NCBI RefSeq assembly: GCF_024748695.1
Contig: NZ_CP087176.1
Span: 5,387,501 to 5,451,500 of the forward strand
Source: Pseudomonas sp. B21-040
GTDB lineage: Bacteria; Pseudomonadota; Gammaproteobacteria; Pseudomonadales; Pseudomonadaceae
DNA length: 64,000 nucleotides
Reading direction: 5' to 3'
Shown piece after piece: positions 9,032 to 17,546 of this stretch (positions are counted from its first letter, which is position 1; each line of letters begins with the position of its first letter). A program made the translations under genes and the position numbers. The notes under the pieces are model-generated. The model saw nothing but the letters and a program-made list of their open reading frames with translations. It was not told the DNA's origin and ran no database searches.

Positions 9032-10300
9032 CTAAATGTCCGAATCCCAGATCACGGTCACACTGCCTGAGTACTGCCGTGCCTGACCCGGATGAATCAT
9101 TTCGCCCACTTGCGTGGCGGGGATTTCGAAGTGCAGTGTTCCGGGTTTGCGGTCTACGTAAAATCCCGGCTGGAACAACGTTGTACCGCTGCCGTCGAGC
9201 CTCAGAGGGCGACGATCCACCGCTTGCCCATCGGCGTCCGTCAACCCATGGGGCAGGCTGACACTGACGTTCAGCGGCACGGAATGTCCGGAAACCGGTT
9301 CCAGCACTGCACACGTGCGGCCCTCGTGGCTGTACTGGCATTCCATCTGCATCTTGAAGCGCGAACTGGCGGAAATATTGAACGTCTGGTCGCGAAACAG
9401 CCGCGTCGGTTTGCGCCCTTGCGTCAACCAGGACTGCCACCCCCCCTGGGGCACCAGTTCCACGCGATTGCCGCCCGGCGGCACGTCAACCTTGAGGGTG
9501 TGCTGGACGTCCAGCGTGAAGTTCAATGTCAGGGTTGAACTGCTGGGCATCATGATGTCACCCATATCGAAATCCATTCCGGGACCGACGGTATACGTCC
9601 AGTCGCCGGTATACAGGCCGGACGACATGCCCAAAGGATTAGGCGTACGCAGTTCATAGCCGATCTGCATCTTGTCGTAACTCAAGTTCGAAATACGATA
9701 ATTGGCGGTTGCCGCGCATTCACTCGCAAGCGGTGTCATCCAGAAAAAAGTTCGATTGGCCGGTGCGGTGTACATACCTCCCGTCGGCTGGCAGGGAGCG
9801 GGTGGATACCATGTCCAGTCGCCCCATAAGCGTGTGTGCCACCCCTGAACGCTGGTGGGCTCGCCTTCACCCACAAGGTTTTCAGCGGTATCCGGAAGGA
9901 TGTAGCGGCCACCAATCGACGCTATGCGCACTTCCAGTTCGGAATACTCATTAGTCACGGCGTTCCTGACACGCAGCACTTGCCACTGACCTGGCACTCG
10001 AAAAAATGCACCTTTACGCGAATCTGAGTGCCGCGCTTCGATGGGCGCGACGGACACAAAATCAATGGGCGCCAGTAGAGAAAACAGCCCCTTCTCTTTG
10101 CAAAATTCCGGTTGAAGCTGGCAATGTCCGGTAACAGGCGTTTGATTGATGAACTTGTTATCCATGGGTCTCGAAGGATCAGGCCGAAACACCGCGCTGA
10201 TATCCATGGACGCACTCATCACCGGCTCGATCCCCCATCCAAGCGTCGCAATTGCCCAAACAATAAGGCTCGGAACTCTTACGGTGTTTTTCGTTTTCAT
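9032..10300 (-). CDS. CfaE/CblD-family fimbrial tip adhesin (first paralogue)
   Basis: This 422-residue exported protein has a signal peptide (VPSLIVWAIATLGWGIEPVMSA) followed by SMDISAVFRPDPSRPMDN. It has the N-terminal lectin-like and C-terminal pilin-like halves of CfaE-type tip subunits. Each of the three paralogues keeps TYTVGP(G/Y)xDFDMGD at the inter-domain region and the PPGGNRVELVP(Q/E)GGWQ(S/A)WLT block. It lies 10 bp after the small pilin gene and is therefore likely co-transcribed with it. Its product should cap the fimbria and bind the surface receptor. No receptor can be inferred from sequence. Confidence 0.87.
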   Translation of the reverse strand: MKTKNTVRVPSLIVWAIATLGWGIEPVMSASMDISAVFRPDPSRPMDNKFINQTPVTGHCQLQPEFCKEKGLFSLLAPIDFVSVAPIEARHSDSRKGAFFRVPGQWQVLRVRNAVTNEYSELEVRIASIGGRYILPDTAENLVGEGEPTSVQGWHTRLWGDWTWYPPAPCQPTGGMYTAPANRTFFWMTPLASECAATANYRISNLSYDKMQIGYELRTPNPLGMSSGLYTGDWTYTVGPGMDFDMGDIMMPSSSTLTLNFTLDVQHTLKVDVPPGGNRVELVPQGGWQSWLTQGRKPTRLFRDQTFNISASSRFKMQMECQYSHEGRTCAVLEPVSGHSVPLNVSVSLPHGLTDADGQAVDRRPLRLDGSGTTLFQPGFYVDRKPGTLHFEIPATQVGEMIHPGQARQYSGSVTVIWDSDI

Positions 10301-10310
10301 TTTCTATCAC

Positions 10311-10802
10311 TCAGCCACCGGGCATGACCGCATTGAAAATCATGTTGACGTTGCCAAAATAATTGCCGGGCTTGTAAACCCCGTCGGCCGGCGGCACCGG
10401 GACGATTTCCAGCACCACCCGTTTGCCCGCAATGGCGTCGGCCATGGACACCACCTCGCTGTTTTCCGCGTCGTTCAACAATGTGCCGTTGAACAGCACG
10501 CGTAAGCCGATGTCATGGGCTTCGGTGCCATTGGATAGATAGGGTCGGCCTTCGAGCCGGGCCTCGATCGAGCCTGCTTCGTTCTTCACGTCGAAAAACT
10601 TGCGCAAACCACCCAGTGTCGATGCCGTCAGGTTCCATGGCAGTTGCTGCTCACGATGAATCCAGCCAGGGTCAGACGGAATCACATAGAACGCCAACGT
10701 TGGAATGCTCACGAACACATCGAAATGGTGGGACTCCCTGGCGGCAAACGCCGTGCTCGAAACCCATGCACCGATGAGCACGGGGAGTATTTTTTTCAAC
10801 AT
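10311..10802 (-). CDS. CS1-type fimbrial subunit (second, minor pilin)
   Basis: The start MLKKILPVLIGAWVSSTAFA gives a clean signal peptide and a GGGTG site 6 nt upstream. In-frame ATG and GTG codons 6 and 9 bp further upstream are alternatives. The mature protein (about 143 residues) has the pattern of CS1/CfaB pilins: an N-terminal strand that could act as donor strand (HHFDVFVSIPTLAFYVIP), a central WNLTASTLGGLRKFFDVKN region, and a C-terminal YKPGNYFGNVNMIFNAVMP strand. It is clearly divergent from the operon's first pilin. Its position just before the adhesin genes suggests a minor or adapter subunit below the tip (inference). Confidence 0.8.
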   Translation of the reverse strand: MLKKILPVLIGAWVSSTAFAARESHHFDVFVSIPTLAFYVIPSDPGWIHREQQLPWNLTASTLGGLRKFFDVKNEAGSIEARLEGRPYLSNGTEAHDIGLRVLFNGTLLNDAENSEVVSMADAIAGKRVVLEIVPVPPADGVYKPGNYFGNVNMIFNAVMPGG

Positions 10803-10817
10803 AGTCATCACCCGGGC

Positions 10818-11558
10818 TCAACCCTTTACGTCCAGTTTTTTGCTGCTTTCACCTTCAACCAAGGTGAAGCGGTACTCGCGACCAGCCTGTTTTTCAAACT
10901 GAAACGTCCGGCCGGCGAGGATGTGATGCTTGGTCGTCGGCTGGCAGTCCTGTTCGTTTTTTACCGAGCAGTCCTTGAACTCGTCGATCACCACCACCGT
11001 GTTGCCGTTGTTGCGAATGCGGTAAAGAGCCGCCGCGTTTTCAATCACGCTTTCATAGCGCGTGTGCTTGGGCCGCACGAAAAACACCGCGCCGTAACCG
11101 GCCAGGACGTTGACCCCGGCCGAGAGGGTTTTCTTGTAGGCATCGCGTTCTTCACTGGAAACGGCGAACTCATCTTCTTTCTCCGGCACCACCGGTACGA
11201 AACGCACGCGGAAATAACGCTCCTTGTCCCGTTCGCCCATGTACAGCAATCGCGTGCCCTGCATGCCATTGGCCGGCACGATCAGCCGCGCCGGGCTGGC
11301 CATCAGGCCGTCGCGGGCACTGCCGTCGGCCTGGGTCTTGAGCGGTACTTCCTGTGATTTGCCCTGGGCGTCATAGAGGATTTCAAGAATGTTGACCTTG
11401 ACGAACGCAGTGCTGTCGCCGCCGTTGAAAACCCGCTTCAGGTAGGTACTTTTATCGCCGTCCAGATAGTCGTAGACGGTGCCGATATTGATGCTCGGCG
11501 TAGCGTGTGCCGTTTGGGTGAACAAACAAAAACCAAATAGTGCCAACAGACGTTTCAT
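10818..11558 (-). CDS. Periplasmic fimbrial chaperone (alpha clade, CfaA/CblB type)
   Basis: This 246-residue protein has a signal peptide (MKRLLALFGFCLFTQTAHA). It resembles the PapD-like chaperones of class 5/alpha fimbriae, with an N-terminal Ig-like domain containing RLIVPANGMQGTRLLYMGERDKERYFRVRFVPV, where the RVRF strand corresponds to the motif that templates pilin strands. Two Cys (KDCSVKNEQDCQP) near the C-terminus may form a disulphide. It would hold both pilins and the three adhesins in the periplasm and deliver them to the usher encoded just upstream. The ribosome site is GGTAAGGG before the ATG. Confidence in the chaperone role comes from family pattern and operon place. Confidence 0.85.
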   Translation of the reverse strand: MKRLLALFGFCLFTQTAHATPSINIGTVYDYLDGDKSTYLKRVFNGGDSTAFVKVNILEILYDAQGKSQEVPLKTQADGSARDGLMASPARLIVPANGMQGTRLLYMGERDKERYFRVRFVPVVPEKEDEFAVSSEERDAYKKTLSAGVNVLAGYGAVFFVRPKHTRYESVIENAAALYRIRNNGNTVVVIDEFKDCSVKNEQDCQPTTKHHILAGRTFQFEKQAGREYRFTLVEGESSKKLDVKG

Positions 11559-11598
11559 CGTCCCTTACCTCGTTGATTAATCGCGTTGTGCCGGACCA

Positions 11599-14121
11599 TC
11601 AGCCCGCCGTCCGGGCCATGAAAGTCGCATCCGCCAATGTGTCCGGTGTGCACCGCAGGTCCCCGATCATCAGCACGTTGTTTTCCGTGCGAGCGCTGCT
11701 CGGGTCGAGGCGGAACTGGCACAGCAACTGATTGCCGTGGCGCACTTCCAGGGTCGGTGAGCCGGCGTTCATTTCCATGGAGAAGAAGCCGTCGACTTCA
11801 CTCACGCCGCGACTGGCGTGGTTGATGATGTGGTGCCCCTTGAGCGGGTTGCCCTGGGGGTCGATCAAGCGTCCGAGTACGGTGAGGGTGCTCATCACGC
11901 GGACCTGGCGATATTCCACGCCGCCCTTGTTCAGGTGATAGCTGGAGCGCGCCGGCTGGATGGTCGCGGCGGGCACATGATTGCCCTCGAAGTCGAAACT
12001 GACCGAACTGCTTTTGTAGGCCGTGATGGGGACAAAGTTGCGACCCGGTTTGAGTACCGCACTGCCGCCGCTCAAATCGTCGGCGCGCAGGGTGATGCCC
12101 GCGATGTCCGATTCGACATCGATGATCATCCCGGCACCGTTGCGGTGGTACTGGCTGGTCACGACCATTTTTTCGCCGCCGACGGCCACGGTGCTGTCCA
12201 GGTTCAGGCCGCCGGTGAAGTCGTTGTTGAAAGACGAACGCTGGACAAACCCGTCGCCGTTGACCAGGTCCGAATGCATCGTCCCCATCGCATTCAAACC
12301 GATGCCATAGGTGTCGGTGATGGCGGTCGCCGACACGCTCTGCAAGAGGTGCCCCTGCAGGTCTTTGCGGTAAGTGATCGAGGCGTTGTTATCCCGCCCG
12401 CCCTCACGCGCGGTGCGTGAGCCGATGCTGCCGGAGAGCTGTTCGCCAGGACCGCCCAAAGCAATGTTGACGCTCAGGTCGACGCCACGATTGCGGTCGT
12501 CCCCCGAACTCACGCTGCCTGGCCGGTCGAACAGTGACAATCGCCAGTTGGCATCGCTGCCGAACAGTCGGGTGCGCTGGGTCCATCCCAGATCCACCCC
12601 CGTGCCTTCGGTATTGCCCTCGCTGTGGGACACCCGCGCGTTGACCGAGGTTTTGCTGGTCAATCGATGGTTGAGCGACAACGAAGAGTTGCTGGTCTGG
12701 CCAACGAACACGTTGCGTTGTCGCACTCGCGTTCCGTCCGGCAAGGTGTCGTAGAGCCGCGTCGTGTCGAGCCAACTGCGGTTGTGGCTGGCGACGACGC
12801 TGCCACTGCCGTAGGAATACAGCCCCTGCACGTCGAGGCCGGTGCCGTAGTCTTCGGTTTGATAAATGTTGGCGTAGAGGCTGGCATTGTTGACGATGGC
12901 CCAGTCGACCGACGTGCCGTACTGCAAGCTGTCACGCACCTGGCGCCCGTTCAGGCCGACGATCACCCGCGGATGCAACAAGTAGTTGACCGCCGCGCCG
13001 GCGGTCATGTCGCCATCGTCCTGCTCGTCCCAGTTACTGAGCACCTTGGACTCGCGCCCCGCGAACAGGTTGTAGCGCCAGCGCTCGTCATGGTTACGCC
13101 AGTTGTTGGGCTTGTAGACCAGCTCTTGGGTGCTGGAGGTGATTTGACCGTCTTCGATCAGACGCACTTCCACTTCGTAGATCCCGCCCGGTAACGGTCG
13201 GGTATCGAGGGTCTGCAAGCCGGCCGGCATCGCCTGGGTATTGATCAGCAAACCGTCGCGATAGATTTCCACCGACCCCTGGCGGTTGGCGGTGACGTAG
13301 ATCGGATACACCGCCGGTTTCGGATTGTTGATAGCCAGGCTGTCGGAGCTGCCGTACATGACCCCCACCGCCGTATCGGGGCTGGTACCAAAGGTGCGCG
13401 GTTGCCGACTCAGCCCTTCGGACGAAGGGGTGAAAAGGCCCAGTCGCAGAAAATTGCCTTCCAGTTCTCGCTGGGTGTACAGCTCATTCACCGCGTGAAA
13501 CAACTCGTCATCCATCCCGCCGAGTCGGGACAGCTGAACATTCACAGCCTGAGTCCAGTTGCCCAGGCTGCTGCTGGCTTCAAGACCATAGCGCCCGCCC
13601 AGGTCCTGGTTCTGCCCGCCGTTGAGGTTCAACTGATTGCGCACGATCAGGCCGGTGCTGCCGCCTTCGGGCAACGTGTAGTAGCGCTGCGCCGTCTCGT
13701 CGCGTTCGGCGTTTTGCGTCAGGATCGAAACCAGTGAGTTTTCCAGGCTGTAATGCACCGCCAGCAGTTGCTCCGGGCACGACCACTGGCAGCCTCCCAG
13801 TGCGACACCTTGCTTGAGATAATTTGCCCAGGTCTCGCGCTCGCTGGGCTTGATAGTGCTATCGCTGACATCGGTGAAGTCAACTAAGGTGATGCGATCG
13901 TCGCGGGATAACACCACCATCGCCTCACCCAGAAACTGTTGGTCAAGTTCCACGCGCACCGCCAGTGGCACATCAAAGAAGTGCTCTTCGAACTCAGACG
14001 GCAAACCTTTGGCCTGCGCCAGCAGACTTCGAGGCGTAGACGCGCTATCTGCAGGCGCAGCCAAAGCGGTTGCACAAAAAAACAGGGCAAGCGCCGTCGC
14101 GATGTGAGTCATCGGGAACAT
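11599..14121 (-). CDS. Fimbrial outer-membrane usher (CfaC/TcfC type)
   Basis: This 840-residue protein has a signal peptide (HIATALALFFCATALA). The long central region carries the alternating pattern of a beta-barrel usher (for example GLNGRQVRDSLQYGTSVDWAIVNN, ASHNRSWLDTTRLYDTLPDG). A plug-like segment is present (VEIYRDGLLINTQAMPAGLQ, VEVRLIEDGQITSSTQEL), and a C-terminal E-set-like domain (VLGRLIDPQGNPLKGHHIIN). The length agrees with the alpha-fimbrial usher family. It is the outer-membrane pore that assembles chaperone-bound subunits. The gene lies between the major pilin and chaperone genes, as expected for this operon class. The start at 14121 is the first ATG; a second ATG three codons on is equally plausible because neither has a clear ribosome site. 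Confidence 0.88.
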   Translation of the reverse strand: MFPMTHIATALALFFCATALAAPADSASTPRSLLAQAKGLPSEFEEHFFDVPLAVRVELDQQFLGEAMVVLSRDDRITLVDFTDVSDSTIKPSERETWANYLKQGVALGGCQWSCPEQLLAVHYSLENSLVSILTQNAERDETAQRYYTLPEGGSTGLIVRNQLNLNGGQNQDLGGRYGLEASSSLGNWTQAVNVQLSRLGGMDDELFHAVNELYTQRELEGNFLRLGLFTPSSEGLSRQPRTFGTSPDTAVGVMYGSSDSLAINNPKPAVYPIYVTANRQGSVEIYRDGLLINTQAMPAGLQTLDTRPLPGGIYEVEVRLIEDGQITSSTQELVYKPNNWRNHDERWRYNLFAGRESKVLSNWDEQDDGDMTAGAAVNYLLHPRVIVGLNGRQVRDSLQYGTSVDWAIVNNASLYANIYQTEDYGTGLDVQGLYSYGSGSVVASHNRSWLDTTRLYDTLPDGTRVRQRNVFVGQTSNSSLSLNHRLTSKTSVNARVSHSEGNTEGTGVDLGWTQRTRLFGSDANWRLSLFDRPGSVSSGDDRNRGVDLSVNIALGGPGEQLSGSIGSRTAREGGRDNNASITYRKDLQGHLLQSVSATAITDTYGIGLNAMGTMHSDLVNGDGFVQRSSFNNDFTGGLNLDSTVAVGGEKMVVTSQYHRNGAGMIIDVESDIAGITLRADDLSGGSAVLKPGRNFVPITAYKSSSVSFDFEGNHVPAATIQPARSSYHLNKGGVEYRQVRVMSTLTVLGRLIDPQGNPLKGHHIINHASRGVSEVDGFFSMEMNAGSPTLEVRHGNQLLCQFRLDPSSARTENNVLMIGDLRCTPDTLADATFMARTAG

Positions 14122-14233
14122 GAGCGAAATACTCTAGAGATAGTTACGTTAAAACCCGATCGACGGATACTGACTACCCATCGACCGGTGAGCGTTACTT
14201 AATAAGGACAACCCTTAAGTCATCTCAGTATTA

Positions 14234-14719
14234 CTAGATGCGCGGGATGGCATCGAAGATCACCACCGGAGTGGCAGTGTAGAAACCCGTTTGAGTGGCG
14301 GTGGGTTTAGCGGCGTCAATCACCAGATCAGCCCGCATGCCACCGTTGGACTCGGTATCGCCAACGACTTCCTGGGAAGCGCCGGTCAGGGTAACGCCGT
14401 TGAATTTATAGGTCAGTGCGATGTTGTTGCTACCGTTGAACAGGGGTTGCGGGCCTCCTTCCACATAGGCGCCGACCGAACCATTGGTGTGCCGAATATC
14501 GTACGTCGCACGCAATGGGCTCAAAGTACCGGTCACCAGGTTGTAGGTCATTTTCTCATCTTTACCAAAGTCCGGATTGACCGGTTGGGCGTGGAAAACC
14601 TGGGTTGGAATGGTGGCGCTGATGTTGATGGAGGTGCGCGCTTCTTCCGCAGCGAACGCCAGCGAAGAACCAAGTGCCAAGAGTGTCATCGGGACGGCGA
14701 TTGCAAACTTATTGAGCAT
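14234..14719 (-). CDS. CS1-type fimbrial major subunit
   Basis: This 161-residue protein has a signal peptide (FAIAVPMTLLALGSSLAFA). The mature pilin (EEARTSINISATIPTQVFHA onward) matches the CS1/CfaB major subunit family, with an N-terminal donor strand, the conserved FGKDEKMTYNLVTGTLSPLRATYDIRH central block and a C-terminal FYTATPVVIFDAIP strand. It is the first gene of the minus-strand fimbrial operon and is followed after 112 bp by the usher. That gap is larger than the others in the operon, consistent with higher expression of the major pilin. An AGG ribosome site precedes the ATG. Confidence 0.88.
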   Translation of the reverse strand: MLNKFAIAVPMTLLALGSSLAFAAEEARTSINISATIPTQVFHAQPVNPDFGKDEKMTYNLVTGTLSPLRATYDIRHTNGSVGAYVEGGPQPLFNGSNNIALTYKFNGVTLTGASQEVVGDTESNGGMRADLVIDAAKPTATQTGFYTATPVVIFDAIPRI

Positions 14720-15161
14720 TATTGAGTACCTGTCTTTTCAAAGGATTGGGCCGAGAGCAGTCCTAACAAGCCAGCGTCATGTACGAGTTCATCACGAGGC
14801 TTAACTTTCGACGCCGGAACATGATCGACCAATCTCTTGGGAAAGTAAGTACGTAACTTCCGAAGAACATGTAGTAACAAGAGCATTCGAACAGAAGGAA
14901 AAAAGTCGTAAAAACAGCAATTACGCTGTTCGACTCTCAGACTGATACTACACACAGTTTTAACTAAAAAAACACACAGACAAGAATGATTAAATATCTG
15001 TAAGAACGGCACTACTTATTATTTTTTAACAGCCATTGGTAAGAAATGAACTGTTATTAATTAGTCTAACTACTCTAAAGAAGCAACCGTCACAGCCCTC
15101 TTGCGCTTGCAGCGCCCTGCCTCAGTCTTCGACCGCTCGTCCTGGTGCCTTGCATTTCTCA
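14720..15161. other. AT-rich intergenic region, presumed promoter region of the fimbrial operon
   Basis: These 440 bases separate the divergent pilin and PadR-type genes and are far richer in A/T than the surrounding coding DNA, with runs such as ATTATTTTTTAAC near 15017-15030. They must hold the minus-strand fimbrial promoter. I could not choose a single -35/-10 pair. A 97-codon minus-strand frame inside has no family resemblance and is taken as chance. Confidence 0.5.
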
Positions 15162-15175
15162 TAAGATATATCTTA
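15162..15175. promoter_or_regulatory. Palindromic operator before the PadR-type regulator
   Basis: TAAGATATATCTTA is a perfect 14-bp palindrome 33 bp upstream of the regulator's ATG. A second related half-site (GTATCTAA) follows about 4 bp later. PadR regulators of the YqjI type repress their own promoter through such AT-rich inverted repeats, so autoregulation of the two-gene operon is likely. Confidence 0.6.
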
Positions 15176-15208
15176 AGTTGTATCTAAACACGACAGAGAA
15201 GACACAAA

Positions 15209-15787
15209 ATGAGAGACCATCATTCCCATCGAGAGCACAACGACAGCCGCGACGGCTTCGAAAAACGCCCAGGTCCTGGCCGAGAACGCGGCGGCCGTGG
15301 CCCCCGTGTGTTTGCCCCCGGCGACCTGAAATTGCTGCTGTTGGCACTGATCGCCGAACAGCCCTGCCACGGCTATGACCTGATCCGCCAGATCGAAAGC
15401 ATGTTCGACGGCGCCTACAGCCCCAGTCCCGGCGTGATCTACCCGACCCTGACTTTTCTTGAAGAAAGCGAAATGATTCTGGGCGACGCCGAGGGCGGCA
15501 AAAAACGCTACAGCATCACCGACGCCGGACGTTTATCGTTGACCGAGCAAGCCATTGCACTGGATGGCGTGCGGATGCGCATCGAAGTCAGCAAACGCTC
15601 GCTGCGCGGGCATGACCGCCCGGCCGAGATCCACGAAGCCGTGCACAACTTGCGTCATGCCTTGCAGATGCACCACGGCCGCTGGAGCCCGGAAGAAATC
15701 CTGCGGGTACGCGACCTGCTCAATAACACCGCCAAAGCCATTGTCGACGGCCCTGCCGTTCCACCTGTCCGGGAGAAAGCCGAATGA
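15209..15787 (+). CDS. PadR-family transcriptional regulator (YqjI-like)
   Basis: This 192-residue protein has a PadR winged-helix domain at about 45-110 (LLLLALIAEQPCHGYDLIRQ, then SPSPGVIYPTLTFLEESEMI), the diagnostic pattern of the family. The N-terminal 35 residues are rich in His, Arg and Asp (DHHSHREHNDSRD), as in E. coli YqjI, where a His-rich extension binds nickel and relieves repression of the neighbouring reductase gene. Its stop overlaps the start of the siderophore-interacting protein gene (ATGA), so the two are translationally coupled. Metal sensing is inferred from YqjI; the bound metal is not shown here. Confidence 0.85.
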   Translation: MRDHHSHREHNDSRDGFEKRPGPGRERGGRGPRVFAPGDLKLLLLALIAEQPCHGYDLIRQIESMFDGAYSPSPGVIYPTLTFLEESEMILGDAEGGKKRYSITDAGRLSLTEQAIALDGVRMRIEVSKRSLRGHDRPAEIHEAVHNLRHALQMHHGRWSPEEILRVRDLLNNTAKAIVDGPAVPPVREKAE

Positions 15788-16569
15788 CTGAAGTGATCGT
15801 GCAATCCATCCACCGCGTCATGCATGAGATCAAACGCCGTCGTCTGGAGGTGTTGCGCGTGGTCGACCTGACGCCACGTATGCGCCGGATTACCCTGGGC
15901 GGGCCGGAACTGGCCGGTTTCGTCAGCCTCGGCACCGACGACCACGTCAAACTGTTGTTCCCGCAAAACGCGGCGGAACACGCGGCGCTGGAAACCCTGG
16001 TGCTCGGCGCGGGCAAAAACAACGGGCCGATGCCGCCGATGCGCGACTACACACCACGTCGTTATGACCTCGACGCGCTGGAACTGGATATCGATTTCGT
16101 ACTGCACGGCGACGGCCCTGCCTCGACCTGGGCCGAGCAGGCCAAACCCGGTCAGTTCCTGCACATCGGCGGGCCACGCGGCTCGATGATCGTGCCGGAC
16201 ATGTTCGACAGCTACCTGCTGATCGGTGACGAAACCGCCCTGCCCGCCATCGCCCGTCGCCTCGAAGGCCTGGCAGCCAATCGTCGGGCGCTGGTGATTG
16301 TGGAAGTGGAGAACGGCGCCGAGCAGCAACGTCTGGAAAGCGCCGCGCAGGTCCATGTGATCTGGGTGCTGCGCGAAGGCGGCAAGGACAATCTGCTGAC
16401 CACCGTGAAGCAACTGCACGTGCCCGGCGGCAATCTGTATGCGTGGGTGGCGACCGAAACCAAGGTGTCACGGCAGATTCGGCGGGTGCTGCTTGATGAG
16501 CATGGGCTGAACGAGCAATTCGTCAAAGCCGTGGGTTACTGGCGGCTGGATGACAGCGACGAAGAGTGA
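15784..16569 (+). CDS. Siderophore-interacting protein / ferric-chelate reductase (YqjH-like)
   Basis: This 261-residue flavoprotein of the SIP family has an FAD-binding barrel with the RDYTPRRYD motif near residues 81-89, followed by GQFLHIGGPRGS and a C-terminal NAD(P)H-binding lobe (SYLLIGDETALPAI). Enzymes of this family reduce ferric siderophores in the cytoplasm to release Fe(II). It is coupled by a 4-bp overlap to the PadR-type regulator, the arrangement of yqjI/yqjH but co-directional here. Expected regulation is by that regulator through the upstream palindrome, perhaps with Fur. Product and pathway are well supported; substrate siderophore is unknown. Confidence 0.9.
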   Translation: MTEVIVQSIHRVMHEIKRRRLEVLRVVDLTPRMRRITLGGPELAGFVSLGTDDHVKLLFPQNAAEHAALETLVLGAGKNNGPMPPMRDYTPRRYDLDALELDIDFVLHGDGPASTWAEQAKPGQFLHIGGPRGSMIVPDMFDSYLLIGDETALPAIARRLEGLAANRRALVIVEVENGAEQQRLESAAQVHVIWVLREGGKDNLLTTVKQLHVPGGNLYAWVATETKVSRQIRRVLLDEHGLNEQFVKAVGYWRLDDSDEE

Positions 16570-16584
16570 CCGGCTCTAAGCCCT

Positions 16585-16626
16585 CTTCGTCGGAGCGCCG
16601 CCCGGAGCCGGCTCGCTCCGACGAAG
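16585..16626. repeat. Inverted repeat between convergent genes
   Basis: CTTCGTCGGAGCG (16585-16597) and CGCTCCGACGAAG (16614-16626) make a perfect 13-bp stem with a 16-nt GC-rich loop. It lies exactly between the two convergent transcription units. It may act as a bidirectional terminator or be a REP-like element of a family different from the others in the window. Confidence 0.55.
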
Positions 16627-16638
16627 GCGATAGCCCAA

Positions 16639-17313
16639 TCACTGAACATCCAGACTCTTCGCACGACGTCCAAGCCACCGATCTAATCCGATCACCAGCA
16701 GCGCAATCAACACAAACCCTGCCAACAACCCACCCGCATTCAAAAACACCTGTGGATAACCCAACTTGTCGACGTCTACAAACGGATAGGGATAAACCGC
16801 CAACACGTGACCGCGCCACAACACCGATACGAAGTACACCAACGGATAGATCAACCACAACGCGATGTGCCTCAGACGTAACGTGCCCTTGGGCACGCAT
16901 AACCACCAATAGCCCAGAAACAGCAGCGGCATGATGTCGTGCATCAGCTCGTCGGCCAGAAACTGCCAGCCTTCGGGATGCCACAGATGGCGCAGCAGCA
17001 GGCTGTACGCCAGGCCGACCACGGCGATACTCACCACAATCGCACTGCTCACCCACGGCTGCAAAAACCAGCGTCGCGTCGCTGACTCGCGGGATGTCCA
17101 CTCACAGGTCAATACGGTCGCCACCAGCGTGTTGGTCAGCACCGTGAAGTAACTGAAAAAACTCACCAGCCCACCGATCAAACTGGCTTCAAGGCTCCAG
17201 CGTGAGTAGAGAATCAGGTACAGCTGAATGCTCAGCCCCAGCCACCCCAGTACCGCCGCCACGGCGACAAAACGACGCCTCGTGGCAGAACCCGGCGTCG
17301 GTTGGTTAACCAT
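16639..17313 (-). CDS. Pr6Pr family membrane protein
   Basis: This is a 224-residue integral membrane protein from the start MVNQPTPGSATRRR. That start is preferred over an earlier in-frame codon because it sits 2 bp after the stop of the preceding gene. About six hydrophobic segments are visible (FVAVAAVLGWLGLSIQLYLI, FFSYFTVLTNTLVATVLT, AIVVSIAVVGLAYSLLL, MPLLFLGYWWLCVP, HIALWLIYPLVYFVSVLW, GGLLAGFVLIALLVIGL). The FFSYFTVLTN block and the HDIMPLLFLGYWW block are typical of the Pr6Pr (FAR-17a/AIG1-like) group. No biochemical role is established, and there are no catalytic motifs I can name. It forms a unit with the VF530 gene. Confidence 0.75.
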   Translation of the reverse strand: MVNQPTPGSATRRRFVAVAAVLGWLGLSIQLYLILYSRWSLEASLIGGLVSFFSYFTVLTNTLVATVLTCEWTSRESATRRWFLQPWVSSAIVVSIAVVGLAYSLLLRHLWHPEGWQFLADELMHDIMPLLFLGYWWLCVPKGTLRLRHIALWLIYPLVYFVSVLWRGHVLAVYPYPFVDVDKLGYPQVFLNAGGLLAGFVLIALLVIGLDRWLGRRAKSLDVQ

Positions 17314-17315
17314 TG

Positions 17316-17546
17316 TCAGACTGGTCGCTTGGTGCGCATCAATTTTACGTACAAGCGCTCGACCTTCTCCCGCGCCCACGGGGTTTTGCGCAAGAACGTC
17401 AGGCTCGACTTGATGCTCGGGTCGCTCTTGAAACAGCGGATATCAATGCGCTCAGCCAGCCCCGACCATTCGTAATGTTCAACCAGGACGTTGAGGATTT
17501 GCTCCAGCGTCACGCCGTGCAGCGGGTTGTTGTTCTGTTCGGTCAT
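17316..17546 (-). CDS. VF530 family (DUF2132) small protein
   Basis: This 76-residue protein begins [29 protein letters not shown] and continues [31 protein letters not shown], the full-length pattern of the VF530/DUF2132 family. That is a small helical protein with a proposed but unproven DNA-binding role. It starts the two-gene minus-strand unit and its stop lies 2 bp before the Pr6Pr start codon, so expression is probably coupled. Family call is firm, function is not. Confidence 0.85.
   Translation of the reverse strand: MTEQNNNPLHGVTLEQILNVLVEHYEWSGLAERIDIRCFKSDPSIKSSLTFLRKTPWAREKVERLYVKLMRTKRPV

Noticed and set aside
14719..15012. 97-codon minus-strand frame in the fimbrial promoter region
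   Set aside because: The composition (many Cys, Phe, Leu from AT-rich DNA) and lack of a ribosome site indicate chance.
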